Shown here: in pieces, positions 9,336 through 17,965 of the stretch
How positions within the stretch are numbered: the stretch's first letter is position 1
Layout of the letters: every line of letters starts with the position of its first letter
Origin: an uncultured Lachnospiraceae bacterium
GTDB taxonomy: Bacteria > Bacillota > Clostridia > Lachnospirales > Lachnospiraceae
DNA: 64,000 nt
Reading direction: 5' to 3'
NCBI GenBank assembly: GCA_910579805.1
Contig: CAJTWM010000002.1
Coordinates: 190,514 to 254,513, forward strand
The notes under the pieces: model-generated
Database searches by the model: none
What the model was told of the DNA's origin: nothing
The model's input: only the letters and a program-made list of their open reading frames with translations
Made by a program: the position numbers and the translations under genes

Positions 9336-9470
9336 AGTTGAAAAATTATACCGATGTGCTGATTTTTCAATTACGAGTTTGTGCCGGAGCCACAAATTCG
9401 AAATCGCAGAACCAAATTTAAAACTTGGCTCGCGGCCTTCGCAAAAAACTGCTCCGGCATGGAGGTAAAA
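9336..9470 (+). promoter_or_regulatory. Structured leader shared with the his operon (copy 1)
   Basis: About 135 nt ending at the start codon, strongly similar to 32167-32294 before hisZ. Stem I is TTGAAAAAT 9338-9346 with 9362-9370. Stem II is GAGTTTGTG 9375-9383 with 9391-9399. A competing long-range stem III is TGCCGGAGC 9382-9390 with GCTCCGGCA 9451-9459, whose 3' arm abuts the GGAGG at 9461-9465. Stems II and III overlap and cannot form together completely. No T-box consensus is present. A second hairpin (TGCGCG/CGCGCA, about 9306-9325) lies upstream. The rest of 9140-9335 holds the promoter and no gene. Confidence 0.7.
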
Positions 9471-9971
9471 ATGCAGAAAAAAGTATTCCAGCTTTTAGTA
9501 GATAATACGTCCGGTGTACTGAGCCGTATTTCCGGCCTTTTTTCCAGACGCGGATACAATATAGAAAGTATTACGGCAGGAGTGACCGCGGATCCGAGGT
9601 TTACAAGAATCACAATCGTCGCTTCAGGGGACGAGGATATTTTGGATCAGATTGAAAAGCAGGTGGCAAAGCTTGAAGACGTGCGGGACATTAAAGAATT
9701 AAAGCCGGAAACAAGCGTTTACAGGGAACTTGTCCTGATCAAAGTCAAAACCGGGCCGGAGCAGAGACAGGGAGTGATCTCGGTGGCGGATATTTTCCGT
9801 GCAAAGATCATCGACGTATCTGCGGAGAGTCTTATCATAGAGCTTACGGGAAATCTGGCGAAGGTGGACGCCTTTTTAAGCCTGTTGGAAGGCTATGAGA
9901 TTTTGGAGCTTGCGCGAACAGGAACCACCGGTCTTGGAAGGGGAACGGATAATATTACATATCTTTCCTAA
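9471..9971 (+). CDS. Acetolactate synthase small (regulatory) subunit 2
   Basis: A second 166-residue small subunit. The N-terminal ACT domain has the LLVDNTSGVLSRISGLFSRRGYNIESI pattern, closer to standard IlvH/IlvN sequences than the first copy, and the C-terminal regulatory domain ends in the conserved LARTGTTGL. ATG 9471 follows GGAGG by 5 nt. Upstream in-frame starts (9459, and GTG 9381 inside the leader) are rejected because the leader sequence is conserved as RNA rather than protein in the his copy. It is cotranscribed with ilvC, so it may form an end-product sensor set independent of ilvB's own neighbour. Confidence 0.88.
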   Translation: MQKKVFQLLVDNTSGVLSRISGLFSRRGYNIESITAGVTADPRFTRITIVASGDEDILDQIEKQVAKLEDVRDIKELKPETSVYRELVLIKVKTGPEQRQGVISVADIFRAKIIDVSAESLIIELTGNLAKVDAFLSLLEGYEILELARTGTTGLGRGTDNITYLS

Positions 9972-10050
9972 TCAACGGAACTCTTAGGGAAACCTTTCAG
10001 TTATATATTTAGATATTTTGAAAATTTTACAAAAATGGAGGAAAATCAAA

Positions 10051-11070
10051 ATGGCTAATATTTATTATCAGGAGGACTGCAATTTATCTTTATTGGAGGG
10101 TAAGACGATCGCAGTGATCGGTTACGGCAGTCAGGGACACGCTCATGCGTTAAACGCGAAAGAATCAGGCTGCAACGTGATCATCGGCCTTTACGAAGGC
10201 TCTAAATCATGGGCAAAGGCTGAAGCACAGGGATTTCAGGTTTATACGGCTGCAGAAGCCGCTAAAAAGGCGGATATCATTATGATACTGATCAATGATG
10301 AACTTCAGGCGAAACTTTACAAAGAGTCCATCGAGCCGAACTTGGAAGCAGGCAATATGTTAATGTTCGCACACGGCTTCAATATCCATTTCGGACAGAT
10401 CGTTCCGCCTAAGGATGTGGACGTTACCATGATCGCGCCGAAAGGACCGGGCCATACGGTAAGAAGCGAATATCAGGCAGGAAAGGGTGTTCCTTGTCTG
10501 GTAGCGGTTCATCAGGATGCAACGGGAAAAGCACAGGATATTGCCTTGGCTTATGCTTTGGCAATCGGCGGCGCAAGAGCGGGTGTTTTGGAAACGACTT
10601 TCAGAACGGAGACAGAGACAGATCTTTTCGGCGAGCAGGCAGTTTTGTGCGGCGGCGTATGCGCATTGATGCAGGCAGGATTCGAAACATTGGTAGAAGC
10701 AGGATATGATGAGAGAAACGCATATTTTGAGTGTATCCATGAAATGAAGCTGATCGTAGACCTGATCTATCAGAGCGGTTTTGCGGGCATGAGATATTCT
10801 ATCTCCAACACTGCGGAATACGGCGATTATATCACGGGACCGAAGATCATTACGGAAGATACCAAGAAAGCAATGAAGAAGATTCTTTCCGATATTCAGG
10901 ACGGAACTTTTGCAAAAGATTTCTTATTGGATATGTCTGCGGCAGGCGGACAGGCTCACTTTAAAGCAATGAGAAAGCTTGCAAGCGAGCATCCGTCAGA
11001 GATCGTCGGCGAAGAGATCCGTAAGCTTTATAGCTGGAATAATGAAAGCGATAAGCTGATCAACAACTAA
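10051..11070 (+). CDS. ilvC: Ketol-acid reductoisomerase
   Basis: A 339-residue class I enzyme converting acetolactate to 2,3-dihydroxyisovalerate with NAD(P)H, the second step of valine and leucine synthesis. The N-terminal Rossmann fold has GYGSQGHAHALN near residue 25; the C-terminal knotted domain contributes the metal ligands in DLFGEQ and ECIHEMKLIVDLIYQ. ATG 10051 follows GGAGG; the TTG at 10018 is too far upstream. The gene lies 79 nt after ilvN2. Its last 11 nt overlap the 3' end of the convergent LysR gene. Confidence 0.95.
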   Translation: MANIYYQEDCNLSLLEGKTIAVIGYGSQGHAHALNAKESGCNVIIGLYEGSKSWAKAEAQGFQVYTAAEAAKKADIIMILINDELQAKLYKESIEPNLEAGNMLMFAHGFNIHFGQIVPPKDVDVTMIAPKGPGHTVRSEYQAGKGVPCLVAVHQDATGKAQDIALAYALAIGGARAGVLETTFRTETETDLFGEQAVLCGGVCALMQAGFETLVEAGYDERNAYFECIHEMKLIVDLIYQSGFAGMRYSISNTAEYGDYITGPKIITEDTKKAMKKILSDIQDGTFAKDFLLDMSAAGGQAHFKAMRKLASEHPSEIVGEEIRKLYSWNNESDKLINN

Positions 11071-11974
11071 TGAACTGAATAAATTCCTTTAATGAATCTG
11101 TAGGGTTTGTTTGTTTTAAACTTTGTTTTAAGCAGGCAAACCCTATTTTCCGTTTGGGAATGGAAAAAGGATGGGGAAAGCGGATCAGCGTATTTTCGCT
11201 TAATTCTTTTTTGACAAAATCTTCAATCACGCAGGCGATACCCAGATCGATTTTTACAAATTCGATGAGAAGGTCCATGGAAGACACTTCGATCATCTGG
11301 GCATTCAGCGGGGCGTAGTTTTTCAGGCAGTCGTCGATGTACTGCCTTGTCAGGTTTACTTTATCCAGCATCATTAACGTCGCGTGGGAAAGGAGGGTGG
11401 CAGGATCGGTTTCCGTTTCCGGCAGCCGCTTTTTTAAGTTTTGTAAATAGCTTTTTGTTGTGACAAATCCGTCCTGTATATCAGTAACGGGGAAAAAGGA
11501 AATGTCCGTATTTTTGCCCTTAGGTTCGCCGATCAGGCCGATGTCTACCGTACCGTCTTTCAATGCCTCTAACGTATGGAAACTGGACTGACATTCGATG
11601 GAAATACGGATATGGGGATTTTCTTTGATAAAGGTCTGCAGATAGGGCAGTAAAATGTATTTACACAGCGTATTGCTGACGCCGATGGAAAGCTGCCCCA
11701 CGCCAAGTTCCCGCATACGGCAGATCTGTTCTTCTCCCGCGTTCAGCGCGAGAAAAGCATGTTCGGCCTGCCGGAATAAAATCTCTCCTTCGGGAGTGAG
11801 TTTTACCCCTTTGGAACTCCGCACGAAAAGGGCCGTTTTCAGATTTTCTTCTAATTTTGAGACGGCCTTAGAAACGGCCGGCTGGCTGATAAAGAGCTCT
11901 TTCGCCGCGAGCGAGATGTTTCCGCATTTTGCGGCAGTATAAAAGATATAATATAAGTTTAGATGATTTTCCAT
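11060..11974 (-). CDS. LysR family transcriptional regulator
   Basis: A 304-residue regulator with an N-terminal winged HTH (about 1-60, LYYIFYTAAKCGNISLAAKELFISQPAVSKAVSKLEE) and a C-terminal periplasmic-binding-like effector domain. ATG 11974 is chosen because GGAGAG lies upstream and the HTH starts there; the longer frame from 12028 lacks support. It is transcribed away from leuCD, with a palindrome in the 345-bp gap, so control of leucine synthesis and of itself is a reasonable guess. The effector is unknown. Confidence 0.9.
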   Translation of the reverse strand: MENHLNLYYIFYTAAKCGNISLAAKELFISQPAVSKAVSKLEENLKTALFVRSSKGVKLTPEGEILFRQAEHAFLALNAGEEQICRMRELGVGQLSIGVSNTLCKYILLPYLQTFIKENPHIRISIECQSSFHTLEALKDGTVDIGLIGEPKGKNTDISFFPVTDIQDGFVTTKSYLQNLKKRLPETETDPATLLSHATLMMLDKVNLTRQYIDDCLKNYAPLNAQMIEVSSMDLLIEFVKIDLGIACVIEDFVKKELSENTLIRFPHPFSIPKRKIGFACLKQSLKQTNPTDSLKEFIQFISC

Positions 11975-12144
11975 AGCTGCTCTCCGTTTTGAGTGGTTTA
12001 TAAATAAGCTATTTCTCAATGGGTACACAATTCCGAAAAGGGAATTTATATTTGTACTTTGTTTATGTTTGCTTTATTTATGATTATACCATAACTTAAT
12101 ATTATATAAAACATAATTAATATGTATTTGAGGAATGATCTGCG

Positions 12145-12166
12145 ATATGATACTATAACATCATAT
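12145..12166. promoter_or_regulatory. Candidate operator between lysR and leuC
   Basis: ATATGAT (12145-12151) is mirrored by ATCATAT (12160-12166) around an 8-bp centre. A similar short ATATG/CATAT pair lies near 12190-12204. The dyad lies 172 bp from the LysR start and 154 bp from leuC, a plausible LysR-type site. The remaining intergenic DNA (11975-12319) is AT-rich on the lysR side and GC-richer, with a small hairpin, near leuC. Confidence 0.5.
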
Positions 12167-12319
12167 TAAAAAGTTTTCTGATCCGGCCTGATATGTCATA
12201 TGCCGTACCGTTCCTGTCCGGTGAAACAGCGCGGACAAATGTCTGATCTACGGGCGGTGAACGCAGCGGCAGCGTTACGGGAACTTTTTAAGCTATAAGT
12301 AAGAATGGAGGAAAACAAA

Positions 12320-13585
12320 ATGGGAATGACGATGACTCAGAAAATTCTGGCGGCTCATGCGGGACTTGACAAAGTCGAGACAGGGCAGTTGATTGAAGCG
12401 GATTTAGATTTGGTACTCGGAAATGATATTACCAGTCCGGTAGCCATTAAGGAAATGGATAAAATGAAGGTAAACGGCGTTTTTGACAAAGATAAGATCG
12501 CGCTGGTGCCGGATCATTTCGTGCCGAATAAGGATATTAAATCTGCGGAGCATTGTAAATGTGTCAGGGAGTTCGCAAAGAAAAACGAGATAACCAATTA
12601 CTTTGAAGTGGGTGAAATGGGAATCGAACATGCGCTGTTACCGGAAAAAGGGCTGACGGTAGCGGGAGACGTGATTATCGGTGCGGATTCCCATACCTGT
12701 ACCTACGGCGCTCTCGGCGCTTTTTCTACGGGAGTGGGAAGTACGGATATGGCGGCCGGTATGGCAACGGGGAAAGCGTGGTTCAAAGTACCGGGAGCCA
12801 TCAAATTTAATTTGGTCGGCAAACCGAAAGAGTGGGTGAGCGGTAAGGACGTGATTTTACATATCATCGGTATGATCGGCGTAGACGGCGCGCTTTATAA
12901 ATCTATGGAATTTGTAGGCGAAGGCATCCAAAATCTTTCCATGGACGACCGTTTTACGATTGCCAACATGGCCATTGAAGCAGGGGGGAAAAATGGGATC
13001 TTTCCTGTAGACGAACTGGCAAAAGCCTACATGAAAGAACACTCTCAAAGAGATTATAAGATCTATGAAGCGGACGAAGACGCGGTTTATGACGAAGAAT
13101 ATACGATTGATTTAAGCACTTTGGAATCTACGGTTGCATTTCCGCATCTGCCGGAAAATACAAAGACGTTAAGCGAGATTAAAGAGGACATCGCGATCGA
13201 TCAGGTTGTGATCGGTTCCTGTACGAACGGACGCCTTGAGGATATGCGGATCGCGGCGAAAGTGCTGAAAGGCAGGCATGTTGCCAAAGGAATGCGCTGC
13301 ATCGTCATTCCGGCAACGCAGGCAATCTACATGGCGGCAATGGAAGAAGGACTGTTAAAAATCTTTATTGAAGCGGGCGCTATCGTCAGTACGCCTACCT
13401 GCGGCCCTTGTCTTGGCGGTTATATGGGGATCCTTGCAGAGGGCGAGCGCTGCGTATCCACAACGAACCGGAACTTTGTAGGACGCATGGGTCATGTGGA
13501 TTCCGAAATTTATCTGGCAAGTCCCGCCGTTGCGGCAGCAAGTGCGATAACCGGAAAAATTTCCGGACCGGAGCAGTTATCATAA
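12320..13585 (+). CDS. leuC: 3-isopropylmalate dehydratase large subunit
   Basis: A 421-residue aconitase-family subunit that isomerises 2- to 3-isopropylmalate in leucine synthesis. The [4Fe-4S] cysteines are Cys301 (GSCTNGR), Cys361 and Cys364 (TCGPC). The DSHTCTYGALG substrate-binding segment is present. The length fits the short, bacterial/archaeal-type LeuC of about 420 residues. ATG 12320 is preferred: the ATG at 12305 lies within the AATGGAGG ribosome-binding site itself. It works with leuD, encoded 156 bp downstream. Confidence 0.95.
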   Translation: MGMTMTQKILAAHAGLDKVETGQLIEADLDLVLGNDITSPVAIKEMDKMKVNGVFDKDKIALVPDHFVPNKDIKSAEHCKCVREFAKKNEITNYFEVGEMGIEHALLPEKGLTVAGDVIIGADSHTCTYGALGAFSTGVGSTDMAAGMATGKAWFKVPGAIKFNLVGKPKEWVSGKDVILHIIGMIGVDGALYKSMEFVGEGIQNLSMDDRFTIANMAIEAGGKNGIFPVDELAKAYMKEHSQRDYKIYEADEDAVYDEEYTIDLSTLESTVAFPHLPENTKTLSEIKEDIAIDQVVIGSCTNGRLEDMRIAAKVLKGRHVAKGMRCIVIPATQAIYMAAMEEGLLKIFIEAGAIVSTPTCGPCLGGYMGILAEGERCVSTTNRNFVGRMGHVDSEIYLASPAVAAASAITGKISGPEQLS

Positions 13586-13669
13586 ATAAGGATCAATGTA
13601 AATTACGTCGAAGGGACGTACAATATGATGTTAGGGCTGAGTGTTAAAATTTGGCCCCGGGTTTCGGAT

Positions 13670-13728
13670 CTGCATGGCATCCGCAAACCTGTGATCCGGT
13701 AGAAACCGGCATAATAGAAGCCATGCAG
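13670..13728 (+). promoter_or_regulatory. Hairpin just upstream of the leuD ribosome-binding site
   Basis: CTGCATGGC (13670-13678) pairs perfectly with GCCATGCAG (13720-13728), with an inner CCGG/CCGG hairpin. The 3' arm is followed at once by AAATGAGG, the SD of leuD. A small TACGTC/GACGTA dyad lies near 13604-13619. The arrangement resembles the other hairpin-before-SD sites in this window; a translational role is inferred. Confidence 0.5.
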
Positions 13729-13741
13729 AAATGAGGTAAAT

Positions 13742-14230
13742 ATGAAAAAAGCAAGCGGTACGGTTTTTAAATACGGAGATAATGTAGATACGGATGTGAT
13801 CATTCCTGCAAGATATCTGAACTCTTCCGATCCTGCGGAACTGGCAAAGCATTGTATGGAAGATATTGATAAAGAGTTCGTGGATAAGGTGAGTCAGGGG
13901 GATATTATTGTGGCCGATAAAAATTTCGGCTGCGGATCTTCCAGAGAACATGCGCCGATCGCAATCAAAGCGGCGGGAGTAAGCTGTGTGATCGCGGAAA
14001 CTTTTGCCAGAATCTTTTATAGGAACGCCATTAATATCGGCCTTCCTATTATTGAATGCGCGGAGGCTTCTAAAGGGATTGAAGCGGGCGATCAGGTGGA
14101 AGTTGATTTTGACAGCGGCGTTATTACCAACGTAACGAAAGGGACTACTTTTAAAGGGCAGGCTTTCCCGGAGTTTATGCAGAAGATCATCGCTGCGGAA
14201 GGACTGGTAAATTATATCAATAATAAATAA
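13742..14230 (+). CDS. leuD: 3-isopropylmalate dehydratase small subunit
   Basis: A 162-residue swivelling-domain partner of LeuC that completes the active site. It carries the characteristic YGDNVDTDVIIPARYL start and the GCGSSREHAP loop that contacts substrate. The ATG at 13742 follows GAGG by 5 nt. It ends the leucine cluster before a strong terminator. leuA and leuB are not in the window. Confidence 0.94.
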   Translation: MKKASGTVFKYGDNVDTDVIIPARYLNSSDPAELAKHCMEDIDKEFVDKVSQGDIIVADKNFGCGSSREHAPIAIKAAGVSCVIAETFARIFYRNAINIGLPIIECAEASKGIEAGDQVEVDFDSGVITNVTKGTTFKGQAFPEFMQKIIAAEGLVNYINNK

Positions 14231-14325
14231 GTTTCTTGTGGTGTTCCGTTAACAAAACAAGGGGCAGGCGGATTTTTGCGCCCTGAAATAAACCCTAAGA
14301 TTTAAACTTGATTCCGTTAAAAAGA

Positions 14326-14389
14326 AAAGAGAGAATCCCATGGGGTGTCAGGAGTTGAAGAAGCCTGAATTTCATGGGATTCTCTCTTT
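14326..14389 (+). terminator. Terminator after leuCD
   Basis: A 15-17-bp stem, AGAGAGAATCCCATG (14328-14342) with its complement (14373-14387), is followed by TTTAT. The A-rich left flank could also end the convergent phosphatase gene. The gap from 14231 to 14446 holds no other gene. Confidence 0.8.
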
Positions 14390-14446
14390 ATAAGGAATCA
14401 GGGGCTAAAATCTTTATTCCCGCCCTTTGTTTTACCGTTGAAGCTT

Positions 14447-15169
14447 TTACTGTTGAAATACGTCTGCAAAATATCCTGCCATAGAAATTTCTATTCCTGC
14501 ATCTGCCAAATGTCTGGTATCGCCTAACACCTGACAGCGGAATCCGGCTTTGTCCCGTACCCGTTCTTCGCTCCCCAATATGGTGACGGAAGTCGGGGCG
14601 CTGAAAAAGCTCTGCCATAATACGGAAGGGGAAATGCCCAAAAGATGGGACAGGCACACATAACTTAATCCTAAATGACAGAAGAAAACAAGGATGTCTT
14701 CTTTCTCAGGATGTTTGGTTACCTGATAATAGCCGTTGGTACGAAGATAGCCGTATTCGCTTAGAAGATTGTCCAGATTTTCACATACTTCATCATAATA
14801 TGCCTTAATATCGGTTTTTGCGGTCTGCAGCACAGGCGCCTCAAACCAGTGGTCCTTATCATAAAATTTAGGTTCCGCTGTCCAGTAGGCGGGGAGAAAA
14901 TCCCACGGCACATATTTTTCTCCTAAGTCAGGATCCACGACCGGAATAGCAAATTCTTTTAACCATTCTAACGTTACGGCTTCTTTGCGCAATGCTTTTA
15001 AACTGTAAGAAGCGGTTTCCTGCGCCCGGCCTAAGGGAGAGCGGTAAACGGCCGTGATGTCCCAGCCCGCAACTCTTTTTGCAAGCGCCTCCGCTTCGCG
15101 TCTGCCTTTTTCGGTGAGGCAGTCTTTTTCATAATTGGGGTCTCCGTGACGGATAAAGATCAGTTTCAT
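14447..15169 (-). CDS. Histidine phosphatase family protein
   Basis: A 240-residue phosphoglycerate-mutase-like phosphatase. It has the RHG motif (FIRHGDPNY) at the N-terminus, an arginine in YRSPLGRAQETA, and the second catalytic histidine in FFCHLGLSYVC. ATG 15169 is chosen because GGAGG lies 6 nt upstream; the ATG at 15175 abuts that SD and is too close. The substrate is not predictable. It stands as a single gene convergent with leuCD. Confidence 0.85.
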   Translation of the reverse strand: MKLIFIRHGDPNYEKDCLTEKGRREAEALAKRVAGWDITAVYRSPLGRAQETASYSLKALRKEAVTLEWLKEFAIPVVDPDLGEKYVPWDFLPAYWTAEPKFYDKDHWFEAPVLQTAKTDIKAYYDEVCENLDNLLSEYGYLRTNGYYQVTKHPEKEDILVFFCHLGLSYVCLSHLLGISPSVLWQSFFSAPTSVTILGSEERVRDKAGFRCQVLGDTRHLADAGIEISMAGYFADVFQQ

Positions 15170-15368
15170 AATCATCCTCCATTTTGGGTTATTTTACAGA
15201 TCGCTTTTTATAAACCATCTTTTTTAGTGTGCTTGAAAAGCGCTTTCACCGCTATTATACAAGATATTAAAATAAAAACAAGCATGATAACTATCACAAA
15301 TTGCTTGATTTTCTGTATTTTTCAGAATATAATGAATCCGATAAGCCATTGATGAGGGAGGAAATAAT

Positions 15369-15743
15369 ATGCAATTAACAGAAGCGAAGCGTTTAGAGTG
15401 GGAAAAAACATTAAAAGAAGTAGAGTTAATGTCTGCGGCGGATGAGATCATAGAACATACGCAGGGAGATTATTGGACATTTGGCTCACAGACGAGAGGA
15501 AATTACTTTTTTACAAATGAGAAATTTATTTTTGTGAGCGGATGGGGAATCAAGAATTTTTCAATCAATTATTCCGATATCAAGGGACTTAAAAAGTCTA
15601 TGATAGGTCCGTTTATTCCTACCGGCATTACCGTGACCGCGCAGGATCCCGAAAAAGGAAAACTTAAGAAATATAAATGTTCCGTTATGAAAAGAAAGAG
15701 CTGGATGGAATTTTTAAGCCAAAAGGCAGGAATCACATTATAA
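15369..15743 (+). CDS. Small PH-domain-like protein
   Basis: A 124-residue cytoplasmic protein without membrane segments. The order of strands and the YFFTNEKFIFVSGWGIKNFSINYSDIKGLKK segment resemble bacterial PH-like or GRAM-like domains, where a residue run of this type precedes a loop binding lipid or protein. An N-terminal helix precedes the domain. GAGGGAGG lies upstream of the ATG. It is monocistronic and followed by a long hairpin terminator. The function is unknown and the fold assignment is tentative. Confidence 0.65.
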   Translation: MQLTEAKRLEWEKTLKEVELMSAADEIIEHTQGDYWTFGSQTRGNYFFTNEKFIFVSGWGIKNFSINYSDIKGLKKSMIGPFIPTGITVTAQDPEKGKLKKYKCSVMKRKSWMEFLSQKAGITL

Positions 15744-15790
15744 GGCCTATACATAATATTACCAATTATAATATTTACCGGCAAAATTTT

Positions 15791-15862
15791 AAGGCCGGAC
15801 ATGCCGTCTTTCCTTTTTACGATACGAAAGAAAAAGGAAAAAGCGGTATGTCCGGCTTTTTC
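15791..15862 (+). terminator. Long hairpin terminator
   Basis: AAGGCCGGACATGCCGT (15791-15807) pairs with the region ending GTATGTCCGGCTTTTT (about 15846-15862). CCTTTTT/AAAAAGG extends the stem inward. It ends the PH-like gene and shields the topoisomerase operon. Confidence 0.8.
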
Positions 15863-16029
15863 TTTCGTATATTTTATAGAAAAGCCTTTTGAAAAAGGCT
15901 TTCAAAAAAATCCCAATATCAAGTATTTTATTCTTCCCAAACCACAAAATATATGTTAGTATCAGAATGTATATTTGGGTGCAGTCTGTTTTTATGCGTT
16001 AACGGCTGCATGGGGAAAGGGTTAGAAAC

Positions 16030-17952
16030 ATGGCAAACAAAGATACCTATGACGCGTCAAGCATTACCGTTCTGGAAGGATTAGAGGCGGTCAGGAAACG
16101 GCCCGGTATGTATATCGGAAGCGTTTCTACAAAGGGCCTGAACCATCTGATCTATGAGATTGTCGATAATGCGGTAGACGAGCATCTTGCAGGCTATTGC
16201 AGTAAAATAACCGTAACATTGGAAAAGGACGGCTCCGCCACAATAGAGGATAACGGACGTGGGATTCCCGTCGGGATGCATGAAAAAGGCGTGAGCGCGG
16301 AGCGGCTTGTTTTTACCACGCTTCATGCCGGAGGAAAATTTGACAATGCGGCGTATAAGACGAGCGGAGGGCTTCACGGTGTCGGTTCTTCCGTAGTCAA
16401 CGCTCTTTCCACGAGATTGACCGTTCGGGTCAAAAACGGCGGCCTGATCTATGAAGATAATTATGAATGCGGAAATCCGGTGACGGAATTGAAGGACGGC
16501 CTGCTTCCGGTGATCGGAAAGACAAAAGAAACCGGGACATGGGTAAATTTTCTGCCGGACGGAACGATTTTTGATAAGACCCGATTTAGGGAGGAAGAGG
16601 TAAAGAGCCGTCTGCATGAAACGGCGTATTTAAATCCGGATCTGACGATCCTGTTCAAAGATCTTCGGAAAGAGGAACCGGAGACTTTGGAATTTCATGA
16701 ACCGGAGGGCATTATAGGATTTATTAAAGATATGAATAAATCCAAGGAAACGCTCCATGACGTTATCTACTTTCAGGGAGAAAGTGAAGGCATTACGGTG
16801 GAAGCGGCCTTTCAATATGTGAATGAATTTCATGAAAATGTGTTAGGATTTTGCAATAATATTTATAATGCCGAGGGAGGAACCCATCTTACCGGTTTTA
16901 AAACGATTTTTACGAATATTATCAACTCTTATGCGAGAGAATTAAATATACTAAAAGAAAAAGACGTTAATTTTACGGGCGCGGATGTGCGTAACGGTAT
17001 GACTGCGGTGATTTCCATCAAGCATCCGGATCCCAGATTTGAAGGGCAGACGAAAACAAAGCTGGATAATCAGGACGCCTCTAAAGCGGTGGCCAAAGTA
17101 ACGGGGGAAGAAGTGGTCCGCTTTTTTGACCGTAATTTGGAAACGTTGAAAAATGTGATAAGCTGCGCGGAGAAAGCGGCAAAGATCCGGAAAACGGAAG
17201 AAAAAGCAAAGACCAATATGCTGACCAAACAGAAGTTTTCTTTTGATTCTAACGGAAAACTTGCAAATTGCGAATCTAAAGACGCTTCTAAGTGCGAAAT
17301 TTTTATCGTAGAGGGAGATTCTGCAGGAGGAAGCGCCAAAACAGCAAGAAACCGTGCCTTTCAGGCGATCCTTCCTATCAGGGGGAAGATCCTTAACGTG
17401 GAAAAGGCAAGTATCGATAAAGTCCTTGCCAATGCGGAGATCAAAACAATGATCAACGCTTTCGGCTGCGGTTTTTCGGAAGGCTATGGCAACGATTTTG
17501 ATATTACCAAACTCCGTTATGACAAGATCATCATTATGGCGGATGCGGATGTGGACGGGGCGCATATCTCCACATTGCTGTTAACGTTGTTTTACCGGTT
17601 CATGCCCGAACTTATTTTTGAAGGTCATGTGTATATCGCCATGCCGCCTCTTTATAAGGCTATGCCTGCAAAGGGCAGGGAAGAATATCTGTACGACGAT
17701 AAAGCGTTGGAAAAATACCGCAAGACGCATAAAGGCTCCTTTACTCTGCAGCGCTACAAAGGTCTTGGGGAAATGGACGCGGACCAGCTTTGGGAAACGA
17801 CGCTTGATCCGCAGACCCGTATGCTGAAACTGGTAGAGATCGAAGACGCCAGAATGGCGTCCGAGGTAACGGGGATGCTGATGGGTACGGAGGTGCCGCC
17901 AAGAAAGGCGTTTATTTATGAACACGCCACCGATGCAGAACTGGATGTCTGA
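16030..17952 (+). CDS. parE: Type II topoisomerase subunit B (topoisomerase IV ParE-like)
   Basis: A 640-residue ATPase/Toprim subunit. The GHKL ATP-binding site has EIVDNAVDEH and GLHGVGSSVVNALS; Toprim has EGDSAGGSAK and the metal-binding DADVDGAH; PIRGKILNVEKA lies between. With the A subunit it decatenates or relaxes DNA. ParE rather than GyrB is inferred from the partner A subunit, which lacks a GyrA box. AAAGGG precedes the ATG. The A-subunit gene begins 13 nt downstream, so the two are cotranscribed and probably translated in balance. Confidence 0.85.
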   Translation: MANKDTYDASSITVLEGLEAVRKRPGMYIGSVSTKGLNHLIYEIVDNAVDEHLAGYCSKITVTLEKDGSATIEDNGRGIPVGMHEKGVSAERLVFTTLHAGGKFDNAAYKTSGGLHGVGSSVVNALSTRLTVRVKNGGLIYEDNYECGNPVTELKDGLLPVIGKTKETGTWVNFLPDGTIFDKTRFREEEVKSRLHETAYLNPDLTILFKDLRKEEPETLEFHEPEGIIGFIKDMNKSKETLHDVIYFQGESEGITVEAAFQYVNEFHENVLGFCNNIYNAEGGTHLTGFKTIFTNIINSYARELNILKEKDVNFTGADVRNGMTAVISIKHPDPRFEGQTKTKLDNQDASKAVAKVTGEEVVRFFDRNLETLKNVISCAEKAAKIRKTEEKAKTNMLTKQKFSFDSNGKLANCESKDASKCEIFIVEGDSAGGSAKTARNRAFQAILPIRGKILNVEKASIDKVLANAEIKTMINAFGCGFSEGYGNDFDITKLRYDKIIIMADADVDGAHISTLLLTLFYRFMPELIFEGHVYIAMPPLYKAMPAKGREEYLYDDKALEKYRKTHKGSFTLQRYKGLGEMDADQLWETTLDPQTRMLKLVEIEDARMASEVTGMLMGTEVPPRKAFIYEHATDAELDV

Positions 17953-17965
17953 AAGGGAAAAGATC

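Noticed and set aside
9381..9470. N-terminal extension of ilvN2 through the leader
   Set aside because: The same leader before hisZ has a 9-nt difference and a stop in that frame, and stems rather than codons are kept; GGAGG plus ATG 9471 is a better start.
9230..9470. T-box riboswitch for ilv
   Set aside because: No AGGGUGG-type T-box element and no terminator hairpin with T run were found.
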